NCBI GenBank assembly: GCA_963931865.1
Contig: OZ007509.1
Span: forward strand, 16,655,815-16,719,814
DNA: 64,000 nt
Origin: Axinella damicornis
Taxonomy: Eukaryota > Porifera > Demospongiae > Axinellida > Axinellidae
Reading direction: 5' to 3'
Shown: positions 10,942 through 20,070 of the stretch, in pieces
Numbering within the stretch: the stretch's first letter is position 1
Layout of the letters: the number at the start of each line of letters is the position of its first letter
Program-made: the position numbers and the translations under genes
The notes under the pieces: generated by a model
Databases searched by the model: none
What the model was told of the DNA's origin: nothing
Seen by the model: the letters and a program-made list of their open reading frames with translations, nothing else

Positions 10942-11161
10942 TCATTCTGTGCAAAAAAAATGAAAATGAGTTTTTGGCATTGCCTTCTTAAATCTACTTA
11001 GCCAAGCAAAAGTCTGTTCGCATGACATGGTGTTCATGGATTGACCGATGGTTTTAACCACTTCAGGGTTATATTTCGTTCTGCATCTGCTGTCCTTGTG
11101 GTTTTTGATGTGCAGCTCATTAGTAATGTCCTGCCAAATGTACTTGTGGTCACCTGGCAAC
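10942..11161 (-). pseudogene. Transposase C-terminal remnant
   Basis: The last 55-60 residues of the minus-strand frame read CRTKYNPEVVKTIGQSMNT followed by EQTFAWLSRFKKAMPKTHF and stop at 10942. The pattern N-T-x-x-x-E-Q-T-F-x-W-x-S-R-[YF]-K-x-x-M is the conserved tail I associate with cut-and-paste transposases abundant in cnidarian and sponge genomes (KDZ-like; family assignment uncertain). The frame continues upstream only through the antisense of the other reading frame and of a short duplicated block, so no full transposase is present. Confidence 0.5.
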
Positions 11162-11418
11162 GGCAAAGAAAGCAGTGCCCACCACAGCAAAAGCAGATGG
11201 AGCAAACTACACCACGGCGAAGAAAGCAGTGCCCACCACAGCAAAAGCAGATGGAAGAGTGCCCAAAACAGACTTGCAATATAGCAGGTTACAGAAGACA
11301 CACCATCCACTGGGTGACCTGTAACCGCTGCGGACAATGGTTCCACCAGTATTGTGTGGGACTGAACCCTTCCAAACTTAAGAAAATTAAAAGCTGGATT
11401 TGTGCAACATGTATTTAA
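11041..11418 (+). CDS. PHD-type zinc finger fragment inside the foldback element
   Basis: The C-terminal 55 residues hold a good PHD signature: CPKQTCN, an H, then WVTCNRCGQWFHQYCVGL and finally WICATC at the stop. PHD fingers read histone tails and are often captured by transposons. The N-terminal part of the frame is the complement of the transposase remnant and contains a duplicated QRQRKQCPPQQKQMEQ-like block (two copies, about 66 bases apart), so the true start is unclear; an upstream exon is possible. The real domain begins near 11245. Confidence 0.55.
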   Translation: MTDGFNHFRVIFRSASAVLVVFDVQLISNVLPNVLVVTWQRQRKQCPPQQKQMEQTTPRRRKQCPPQQKQMEECPKQTCNIAGYRRHTIHWVTCNRCGQWFHQYCVGLNPSKLKKIKSWICATCI

Positions 11419-11576
11419 TTTTCCTTCACTGTCAACTTGCATGTATTTTTACACTACACTGTACACTGTCATTCACCTCAATAAATTACACTGTACACTG
11501 TCATTCACTTCTGCATCTTTTACTGTTCACATTAATTTTCTTAACCTCAATTGTTAACCTCTTTCGTACAGCTTGT

Positions 11577-12350
11577 AACCTCTGTTTACCTCTGTTAACC
11601 TATGATAACCTCTGTAAACCTATGTTAACCTCTGTTTACCTCTGTCAACCTGTGTTTACCTCTGTTAACCTATTGTTATCTTCTGTCAACCTCTGTTAAC
11701 CTATGTTAACCTATGTTAACCTCTGTCAACCCACGTTAACCTCTGTTTACCTCTGTTAACCTCTGTTAACCTCTGTTTACCTCTGTCCACCTGTGTTAAC
11801 CTACGTTAACCTCTGTTAACCTCTGTTAACCTATGTTAACCTATGTTAACCTATGTGAACCTACATTAACCTCTGTTAACCTCTGTCAACCTGTTTACCT
11901 CTGTTAACCTATGTTAACCTATGTTAACTTCTGTTAACCTCCGTTTACCTCTGTTAACCTATGTTAACCTCCATTTACCTACGTTAACCTCTGTTAACTT
12001 CTGTCAACCTCTGTTAACCTATGTTAACCTATGTTAACCTCTGTCAACCCACATTAACCTCTTTTTACCTCTGTTTACCTCTGTCAACCTGTGTTAACCT
12101 ACGTTAACCTCTGTTAACCTCTGTTAACCTATGTTAACCTCTGTTAACCTATGTTAACCTCTGTTAACCTACATCAACCTCTGCTAACCTCTGTCAACCT
12201 ACGTTAACCTCTGTTAACCTACGTTAATCTGTATCAACCTAAGTTAACCAATGATAACACTTCAGTTAACCAATGGTAACCTGTATCAACCTCAGTTAAC
12301 CAATGGTAACCTGTATTAACCTCAGTTAACCAGTGTTAACCAATGGTAAC
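11577..12350 (-). repeat. TAACCTCTGT satellite, right arm (inverse of left arm)
   Basis: About 75 copies of the complement of the GGTTAACAnn unit, with more CTGTTTACC and CTGTCAACC variants than the left arm. It decays at its outer edge into CCAATGGTAACCTGTATCAA variants. Confidence 0.95.
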
Positions 12351-12476
12351 CTGCTAAGTAATCATCCTAGCCAGCTTTACGTACAAATCATCCGGCTATG
12401 AATGCAACCGACATGCTGACATGTTAGTTAACCTTGTTAACCCAACTAACCAGGTTAACAGTGAAAATAACTGCAA

Positions 12477-13027
12477 TCATTCGCCCCAAATCAAGCCAGG
12501 TCTAGCTGTCTCCGTCTTTGTTGTCGCCACCGAGGAGGCAGAACTTGAAGTTCATGGTGCTCTATTAGCCAATGAGATAGGTAGGTTCGTTCACGAGTGG
12601 TCTCTCCGTCTAGTCTTTACATGTTGATGTTGCGCGTACTGGCCAGTGGCGGCGCCGCCGGTCCGGCTGGTCCGGCTTTGGCCGGACCACTTTTCGAGCC
12701 GACCAGATAATTAATAACACAGACTCGGCAATGGCATCTGTTTCTCGTCCTAGTTCTGGGCCTACCGTTGATACTCCACACCAGCCAAGGTCTTTTCTTT
12801 CCCAAAACGGCCGTTTGGATGCTACGAGAGCGCTTCCTCATCGCTATAAATACATGCGAAATAAAATTTCCGCGCTTTGCGCAGACAGATCGGTGCTTTG
12901 CGCCTCTGGGCACAGCCTTCGGCGGTGTGCTACGATTGTGGGCCGCTGCCGCCCTAGTCTCGTGCCCAGCCAGCCAGCGCGAGGGGTGGGGTCTGGGCAC
13001 GAGACTACTGCCGCCCTGCTGGGGTCA
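12477..13027. other. Possible relic exons; no gene supported
   Basis: A plus-strand frame from 12731 (MASVSRPSSGPTVDTP) runs into the satellite that follows and is not convincing as a protein. The segment 12650-12705 (GCCGCCGGTCCGGCTGG ... GGCCGGACCACTTTT) resembles 39955-40000, the left end of the transposon in the fourth kelch gene, so it may be a fragment of that element family. Confidence 0.35.
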
Positions 13028-13690
13028 GTGCAAAAGCTGGACTCTGGACTCTGGACTGGACCGTGGACTGGACTCTGGACTGCATTTTGGACTGGATATT
13101 GGACTCAATCATTCATGGCCCAGAAGGCATACAGAAGACCAAGCTGGTCCACAACAAATACAACACACACACATGATCAGTTGGTTCAAGCTCAACAGCT
13201 AGCACGCTCTGTTCCACTTCCATCAAGTGACCAGGGTTCTGATGTTGTCTGATATCCGTAGAAATAATCCCGTAGGATAGAGCCCATCGTCAGCAGAGAA
13301 CTTAACACACAATGTCGTCATCACAGGCACGAAATCAGTCTTGTAGCTCACTCAGACAGCAAACTGTATAACAATCGACGGCACACGCTCTATTCTGCCA
13401 AAAACGACCAGAATCTGGGATTCCCGATGTTGGCCCAAGCAGAAATAATCCTGTAGGATAGAGCCCCAGCCTCCACCAGCAGATCTCAGGGTAGCTATTC
13501 CACGTCGTCCCCACTTAAGTTCCCATAGGCATCCACTGAGACAGAGATATAGCGACCTCCGACATGCCTTCTGGGCCATGCGACGTGATGCGTACGAAGT
13601 CAAAGTCCAATATCCGGTCCAAAATGCAGTCCAAAATGCAGTCCAGAGTCCAGTCCACGGTCCAGTCCAGAGTCCAGGCCTGCTGGCACA
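13028..13690. repeat. Inverted repeat with GGACT-satellite arms
   Basis: The left arm (13028-13126) is a run of TGGACT/CTGGACTGGACCGTGGAC units ending in CATGGCCCAGAAGGCAT. The right arm (13561-13690) is its complement, starting ATGCCTTCTGGGCCATG. The interior holds a direct repeat: AGAAATAATCCCGTAGGATA at 13259 and the near-identical AGAAATAATCCTGTAGGATA at 13440. This is a second, smaller foldback-like structure built on a satellite. Confidence 0.7.
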
Positions 13691-14338
13691 CTGCACGTGC
13701 AAGTATCACACGTGTCATCCGGTGCGCGTTCGGGGTCTGGTATCGGGAACCAGACTATAGCTCGCTAGCTCATCAGTTTGTCACTTTGTGCCGCTTGGTT
13801 TGTGGTAGCTGGTGTCGCTAGACGCCACGCTTCACGTACCAGTAGTCTAGTAACAGCGCTAGTGACCCGCTGATGTCGATTTTGTGGCACAAGCACCAAG
13901 TAAAGTTTTCGCGGTGAGCTAAAAACTGTCATAACTCTCGAACTAAACATTTTTATCCAAATTGCTATGTAAATTTTGTTCCTTACGTCAAGCGCTTTCT
14001 TTTGATACCTTGGTCTCACTCGTCCAGTACCCGCAGCGCCCGCTAGAGCGGTAACAGACAGACAGACACACACGCGTGCACGATGAGTACTAGAACCTCC
14101 CCCGCATGGGCGGGGCGAGGTTAATAAGTAGCTCTATTGACGGGTTATGGACTGATGGACAGGACTACTGGATAAAATATCAAGACCCAGCTCTAGTTAA
14201 TAAACAGTCAGTTCCCTTGCTATGTATGTGTGCATGCAAAACACTTCATTATGTGTGTACACAGTGAACAACTATTTCCAGGAACATCAAAAAGCTTGAC
14301 CTCCGATTTTGATTCCAAGGTCACATTAATTCACGTAC
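13691..14338. other. No gene supported
   Basis: I see nothing coding here. A minus-strand frame of 102 codons (13765-14073) has no recognisable features. Confidence 0.4.
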
Positions 14339-14641
14339 CATCCATAGGTGGATGTCCTTTGGAGCAGTACTTTTCCTGTAGCTTCTTGGCCAACTGGATC
14401 TCCCCAATGACAGTGCTCTTAAGGGCCTCGGCCATGGCCCCCCATGTGGGATTTTCACTAGATGTCAACCACGTTCGCAAGACCTCCCTAAGCTGGTCAC
14501 CAGGGTCACCATACTGGACCTTAAAGCGGTCCAAAGTCCCCACGTCCACTTGGAGTTGGACACCGAGGTTATACCATTTGGAACAACATGGGAAAGTGCC
14601 ATTGTGGACTGCTGCAAGGTCAGTAATGCCCAAGGGAGCAC
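14339..14641 (-). CDS. Orphan death-domain exon
   Basis: An exon from after a TTTCAG acceptor (first base 14641, phase 1) to a GTACGT donor after 14339 (phase 1). The translation has the death-domain pattern: PLGITDLAAV at the start, KWYNLGVQLQVDVGTLDRF, WLTSSENPTWGAMAEAL and LAKKLQEKYC at the end. It is clearly diverged from the death domains of the kelch genes and lacks their helix sequence, so it belongs to another branch of the family. No upstream or downstream coding exon could be linked to it in the flanks. It may be an isolated relic or part of a gene whose other exons I missed. Confidence 0.55.
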
Positions 14642-14807
14642 CTGAAACAGTAGATGTGAAGAAACAGGTACGGATACCAGTGGATGTACTTGTGTATTTA
14701 GTACTTGCTTTGAATAGGAATTCACATCCATTCATGTCATTGTCATGTAACCATCTTTATTCTAACAAGAAAGCAAATGTTTTTCTTCCATGGATATGGC
14801 GATGGCC

Positions 14808-14948
14808 TATCATATCCCACTTCTCGAAAAAGCAAGGAAACAAGGGGTTACACACCCCTCAGTCCCATCCCATTCAAAAATGTGGATAGGATGGAAATGA
14901 GGATGTGTAACCCCTTGCTCCTTTGCTTTTTTGAGAGGTGGGATACAA
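14808..14948. repeat. Hairpin element
   Basis: The left arm TATCCCACTTCTCGAAAAAGCA...GGGGTTACACA is mirrored by TGTGTAACCCC...GCTTTTTTGAGAGGTGGGATA on the right. The arms are about 60 bases with a few mismatches around a short centre near 14884. Confidence 0.7.
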
Positions 14949-15235
14949 TAGACCATTGTTAAATCCTTTTAGCTTTTGCTGCCACCAATGCTGCAGGACT
15001 TTTCCAGAAGACTTAAGTGAAGCTCTCAAATGAAACTCCATAATGCCAAGGTGAAATTTTCTCAAGTGTACATATGTACGTAGTATTAGTCTTCCACTTA
15101 TTTGAAAGTAGCTTTATGACTCTTTGAAGATGCCTTCTGGAGAAGCTTTTTGCTTTCTAGTTGTTAGCTTTTATAGTCATACCTTATGATAACGATAACT
15201 TGTTAATCACCATCTCAACGAAAGGAAGCTGCGCA

Positions 15236-15784
15236 TTAACCCTTTAAGCCTCATTGACATCTATAGACGTCATTTAGACCTTATGCACTTGTAGGGGTTC
15301 TCATCAGTCCAAAAAGAGACCAAAAAGGCTTCAGAGGGCCTAGGGACGACTTTGAGGGACGAACTCAAAAATTTGGTCAGATTTCGGCACTCCCCCTTCG
15401 CATGTCGTGGGCGGTTTTTGATTTTAATGAGATTCATTGACCCGAGAATTTTTTGATATTCATAGACCCCACCCAGGGCCTCAAGAAAACCTGCAAATTG
15501 GTGGTGTAAGGTGTGCCATCAGTCAGATCTGGCCCAAGTTTAGGGAAATGCTGGGCGAAAATCCGGCTGACATCCACCTTTGACTTCCGATTGCTGGGCT
15601 TATGGGGGGTCATGAATATCATTAACGGTATTGCCAGAGGGGTCTCTCCATGTGTGCGGGCCCCACCAAGTTTGGCCGCTGAGGAACGAATGCTGTGGGA
15701 GAGGAGTACCTACAAAAGTGGTGTGCGCTGAATGCATGAAAATGTGTTGTCTTGGTGGGAAGAATTCGGTGGTTAAAGGGTTAA
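15236..15784. mobile_element. TTAA-flanked MITE (piggyBac-like ends)
   Basis: Begins TTAACCCTTTAA and ends TTAAAGGGTTAA, a perfect 12-base inverted terminus whose outer TTAA can be read as the target duplication. TTAA plus CCC ends are what piggyBac-type elements leave; that assignment is inference. Truncated inverted relatives are present at 4120-4345 (other end) and 30509-30695 (this end), giving three copies in the window. The 72-codon frame inside (15513-15731) lies within the repeat and is not a gene. Confidence 0.65.
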
Positions 15785-16354
15785 TTCATGATGGTGATGA
15801 TTGACCTGGGACAAGGAACATATTTGTCCGGGCCAGCAGGATTTCATTACGCCATGCATAAAGCAAAAAATAGTATCTGAAAAGGCTCTTATTTCCTTAA
15901 TCATTATAGCTAAATGCCATGCATTATAGATGTTGGTGTTGGTTAACATTTTTATCAGCTGGTTTTCTGGTTATATATACAAGACATTTTCCTGGAACTA
16001 CAGGCAGTCTTAGCACCTTCTCCAAGAGGTAATACCTCGTGCTCAGGAAGACAAGTAGTTTAAAATTTCAGAGTTGTTACAGTTGCCGCCATATTGCTAT
16101 AATGACTTTGTGATAATCAGCCTGGCATCCTACATGTATATATAGTTATATCAGTCAATGTTCACTTACATCTGTGAGGTTCAGTGCTCATTTCCACATC
16201 TGTTGCTTATGACAAGCAGAAGGTGGACAATAATGGAGCAAACAGGAACCGCTCACAATGTTCAAAGCGTATACATGGGGAGCATCGCTTGGGAGGACTA
16301 GTGGGATGAAGGGACACAACCAGGAGCCCTGCTCTTCTGTGATAATCAATCAAG

Positions 16355-16355
<1 letters not shown>
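15785..16355. other. No gene supported
   Basis: Low-complexity AT-rich sequence with no coding signal. The small frame from 16258 owes its length to the poly-G run that follows. Confidence 0.4.
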
Positions 16356-16390
<35 letters not shown>

Positions 16391-16420
16391 GGGGGGGGGG
16401 AGGGGGGGGGGGGGGGGGGG

Positions 16421-16451
<31 letters not shown>
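16356..16451 (+). repeat. 96-base poly-G tract
   Basis: Almost pure G, broken by four single A residues. Long G runs can form quadruplexes and are hard to sequence, so the true length is uncertain. Confidence 0.9.
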
Positions 16452-16456
<5 letters not shown>

Positions 16457-16627
16457 AGGAGAGATGGACATACATGTTGTCACTGATATGTTGTCAGCTG
16501 TTGTCACACACCCAGAGTACATCTTGTTACTTGTTACTTGTTACATTGTATGAAGGCGCAAAGCTCCACCAGCGTGATAACCATGAGGACCACGTTAACG
16601 GATTATAGACATAACAGGCAAAGGCAC

Positions 16628-16683
16628 ACGTTAGGTTACCTTTAACCGTCGGGGCACCCCAACGGTTAAAGGTAACCTAACGT
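16628..16683. repeat. Short inverted repeat related to the 7-kb hairpin
   Basis: ACGTTAGGTTACCTTTAACC is followed after a GTCGGGGCACCCCAAC centre by its complement. The arm is the same as the inner arm of the hairpin at 7042-7141. Confidence 0.8.
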
Positions 16684-16829
16684 ACCTTAAACCATGTTTT
16701 AAAAATGCTTGAAGTAGCTAGCTAAAATCACCCACGTGGCAGGCCAAAGGTCATTGAGCAAGAAAGAGCTTTTTCTTCCTGACAAGTCACTGTGCAGGCC
16801 ATTTTCCCGTACGGCAATCAGTCTGGCTT

Positions 16830-17029
16830 NNNNNNNNNNNNNNNNNNNNNNNNNNNNNNNNNNNNNNNNNNNNNNNNNNNNNNNNNNNNNNNNNNNNNNN
16901 NNNNNNNNNNNNNNNNNNNNNNNNNNNNNNNNNNNNNNNNNNNNNNNNNNNNNNNNNNNNNNNNNNNNNNNNNNNNNNNNNNNNNNNNNNNNNNNNNNNN
17001 NNNNNNNNNNNNNNNNNNNNNNNNNNNNN
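16830..17029. other. Assembly gap of 200 N
   Basis: Exactly 200 N; the size is probably a placeholder. Frames that cross it are meaningless. Confidence 1.
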
Positions 17030-17061
17030 GCTTATAAAGTCGTAGTGTTGATTACTTCCGG

Positions 17062-17100
17062 TTCTGTTCCGTTCCGTTCCGTTCCGTTCCTGACCGTTCC
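17062..17100. repeat. TTCCG microsatellite next to the gap
   Basis: Consecutive GTTCCGTTCC pentamers. The unique sequence directly after it (TTGAAGAGGGATTTTCCTGTA, 17119-17140) recurs just before the GGTTCC satellite at 18422, so the two satellite loci may share an origin. Confidence 0.7.
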
Positions 17101-17307
17101 GGGTTTTCCTACGTCCTTTGCTTGAAGAGGGATTTTCCTGTAATTTTATCAAAATGAATGTTGGACCATTTTAAAAGGCAAGGCTGGACCATTAGGGGGG
17201 ACTGCTTACAGCGCCATGGATGGTCCCAGGGGGGACCAATTATTCTGCCGTGGGCAGTCCGGGGGAACCTCTTTTGGAGGGGACCAATAATTATATGTAT
17301 GACAGAC

Positions 17308-17397
17308 CCCCCCCCCCCCCCCTAGTCTCGCGTAGCCAGACTCTCGCGCGAGTCTGGCTACGCGAGACTACCCCCCCCCCCCCCCCCCCCCCCCCCC
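17308..17397. repeat. 48-base palindrome embedded between two poly-C runs
   Basis: TAGTCTCGCGTAGCCAGACT at 17323 and its complement ending at 17370 form a palindrome with a tiny CTCGCG-type centre. It is bounded on the left by about 14 C and on the right by about 27 C. The first bases (TAGTCTCG) match the abundant palindrome family of the 48-64 kb region. Confidence 0.85.
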
Positions 17398-18465
17398 GGC
17401 CCCGGCATGGCACTATCCCCTGGGCCCCGATAGTGCCATGCCCCACCCCTAAAACAACGAACACGGCTCTCACTTTTCTTCAGGCTGCAACGGCTGCTCA
17501 CCGCACAAGTAAACAGGTCAATTGACGCGAGGAGAAAGAAACCTTACAGCGACGGTAAATAATATATAGGAACGCGCTGTGCCTCCTTAGATCCTGGGGA
17601 CTCCCTTCGATCTGAAGTACGGAAGCAATTATAGTCATGTGACTTCCTGCCTAGCTGTCCCACAGTACGCAGGGGCGCGCGTGAAGGGCTGGGCAATTCG
17701 CAAGGAGACTATGTTAGTCGATCTATATCTTGAGTACAGTTTGTTCGGTCAACTGCAGGGTTCAGTCTTAGGGTGTCCCGATACTACTGTGATGAAGAAT
17801 GAAGATGACTGGAGGAAGGCATTTGATCAGAGTCCTGCAATACTTCACCACATTCAGTACAGGTCACCGTCATTGATAAGAACTTGGAACAGACCCATAG
17901 GAACTCCCTTGTCTCCATATCCCTTCTTGGCATGCTGTCTTTCAGGAGCATTACTTCGTCCCTTCCTACTTGAACTACTGTACTCAAGATAAATAATTTG
18001 GCTAGCAATTTGTAAACCGGCACTGAAAAGCAAGAGTTAGAATGTGCAGAGCAAAGGTTCAAGTCATGCAGCTAGACCTGAGTGCAAAATCAATCTCAAC
18101 TTGAGTACATGTCAGTATAGTTGCAACGGGAGTAAACGAAGTTCAGTTACGGATAATTAAGCACATGCGCAAACATTGGAAACCAGGCCCTTTTCTCCTC
18201 CCTCTCTCGGGCCTGGGAACAAGGCTAGTACACTTTGTAACCTTCTCTAGGGAAACATTTGCCTCAAAACAGATATTCCTCAAAGAACAGATTATGAATC
18301 TCAATTTAGATCCCTCCATTGTCATCAATGGGATATCCCTGTTATTACTTCTTATCTAACGTAAAATTTTTCCTATATAGGCAACCAGCAACCTTATCTA
18401 GGGAAAGAATTGCATCCTTTACCTGAAGAGGGATTTCCTGTACTTTTATCACAAAATTGGCTATA
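17398..18465. other. No gene; carries a relic of kelch-gene 3' flank
   Basis: 18027-18150 is similar in the same orientation to 35580-35740, which lies just past the stop of the third death-domain/kelch gene (shared AATGTGCAGAGCAAAGGTTCAA and TTGAGTACATGTCA). The coding part expected next to it is absent. A TAGCCTCGTTCCCAGG-type palindrome spans about 18183-18228. No open frame is convincing. Confidence 0.45.
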
Positions 18466-19521
18466 GTTTGGTTCCTGTGGTTCCCAAGGTTCCTGTGGTT
18501 CCTATGGTTCCCTTGGTTGGTTCCTGTGGTTCCCAAGGTTCCTGTGGTTCCCGTGGTTCCCGTGGTTCCTGTGGTTCCTGTGGTTCCCTTGGTTCCTGTG
18601 GTTCCTGTGGTTCCCTTGGTTCCTGTGGTTCCCGTGGTTCCCTTGGTTCCTGTGGTTCCTGTGGTTCCCTTGGTTCCCAAGGTTCCCAGGAACCACGGGA
18701 ACCACAGGAACCCAGGAACCAAGGGAACCCTGGGAACCACAGGAACCACAGGAACCTTGGGAACCACAGCAACCAATGGAACCACAGGAACCACAGGAAC
18801 CACAGGAACCTTGGGAACCATGGACAGGAACCACGGGAACCACAGGAACCCAGGAACCAAGGGAACCCTGGGAACCACAGGAACCTTGGGAACCAAGGGA
18901 ACCGCAGGAACCACAGGAACCTTGGGAACCACAGGAACCACAGGAACCTTGGGAACCAAGGGAACCACAGGAACCACAGGAACCAAGGGAACCACAGGAA
19001 CCAAGGGAACCACAGGAACCACAGGAACCTTGGGAACCACGGGAACCATGGGAACCTCGGGAACCACGGGAACCACGGGAACCACAGGAACCTTGGGAAC
19101 CACAGGAACCAAGGGAACCACAGGAACCTTGGGAACCACAGGAACCACAGGAACCAAGGGAACCACAGGAACCACAGGAACCACAGGAACCAAGGGAACC
19201 ACAGGAACCACAGGAACCTTGGGAACCTTGGGAACCACAGGAACCACAGGAACCCGGGCCAGGAACCAAGGGAACCACAGGAACCTTAGGAACCACAGGA
19301 ACCAAGGGAACCACAGGAACCAAGGGAACCACAGGAACCAAGGGAACCACAGGAACCACAGGAACCATAGGAACCTGAGGAACCATGGGAACCAAGGGAA
19401 CCCGAGGAACCACAGGAACCTGAGGAACCTGAGGAACCAAGGGAACCAGAGGAACCTAAGGAACCACAGGAACCAAGGGAACCACAGGGACCTGAGGAAC
19501 CGAGGAACCCGAGGAACCGAG
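18466..19521. repeat. GGTTCC 9-base satellite that switches strand
   Basis: From 18466 to about 18690 the unit is GGTTCCTGT/GGTTCCCTT/GGTTCCCGT on the plus strand. At about 18690 it flips to the complement, GGAACCACA/GGAACCAAG/GGAACCTTG, and continues to 19521. A 9-base period is a multiple of three, so all frames stay open on both strands and give repeat-only translations (VPVVP, GTTGT, EPQEP, NHRN). These long frames are artefacts of the period, not genes. Confidence 0.95.
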
Positions 19522-20070
19522 CAAAATGGAAGTCATAGAAGCATTAGTAACTGCAGTTTGCAAACATGGTCACTTGGTTCTTGGGTACTTGATTCAAGGT
19601 TAGATTTTCATTGGGTCCCCTACTGTAAGCAATGTGGTGCACATGTATGGATTGAGCTGAGACAGATCAGTTATAGGGTCTACTCTAAGGGACTAACAGT
19701 GTATACGTGTCCTGTGGGTGTACATCACACCATTTATTTTGTTTTCCCCGTACATGATACTATATGTATGCAGAATCATATGCATGAATAATAATTATGA
19801 TCCAATGATGTATGCTGCTAATAGGGTTGATGTGTTAACACTTCAACTAGCTATGTGTCGCACATAGCACATGCGGGTTCACATGACTTACAAGAAAATA
19901 GTACAGTAGCTAGAACAGTTTGGTTATTCACATAATGCAGTGACCATAAATAAAACAATGTGCACAGGTAAGAATCAGACGATAGAATTAGAATTGTATG
20001 CTGTAGTAGTGATTTAATGTCAGCTGGCATGTGCATGTGTGTTCTATGGTAGTAGGCATGTATAATAGTA
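19522..20070. other. No gene supported
   Basis: Intergenic sequence past the stop of the second death-domain/kelch gene. I see no structure. Confidence 0.45.

Larger units (their letters stand above)
9783..12476. mobile_element. Foldback-type element with long inverted satellite arms
   Basis: The left end contains CTGTTAACCTGGTTAATAGG followed by GTTAACAAGGTTAAC; the right end, read on the minus strand, gives CTGTTAACCTGGTTAGTTGG followed by GTTAACAAGGTTAAC. Inside these ends lie long arrays of a 10-base unit GGTTAACAnn on the left (9929-10765) and its complement TAACCTnTGT on the right (11577-12350). The unique core (10766-11576) encodes a transposase-like tail on one strand and a PHD finger on the other. 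Long terminal inverted repeats built of short subrepeats around a small coding core is the layout of foldback (FB-like) elements. No clean target duplication was identified. Confidence 0.65.

Noticed and set aside
9929..12350. Regular short repeats as a CRISPR array
   Set aside because: Units are contiguous 10-mers without spacers, occur in inverted arms, and the context is eukaryotic.
12731..13252. 173-codon ORF starting MASVSRPSS
   Set aside because: Half of it is the TGGACT satellite; the first part lacks recognisable features.
16258..16455. Glycine-rich ORF
   Set aside because: Entirely due to the poly-G tract.
16736..17152. ORFs across the gap
   Set aside because: They translate N bases and carry no information.
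18457..19791. Reading frames of 200-444 codons on both strands
   Set aside because: Product of a 9-base satellite whose period is a multiple of three; every frame stays open and encodes only the repeat.
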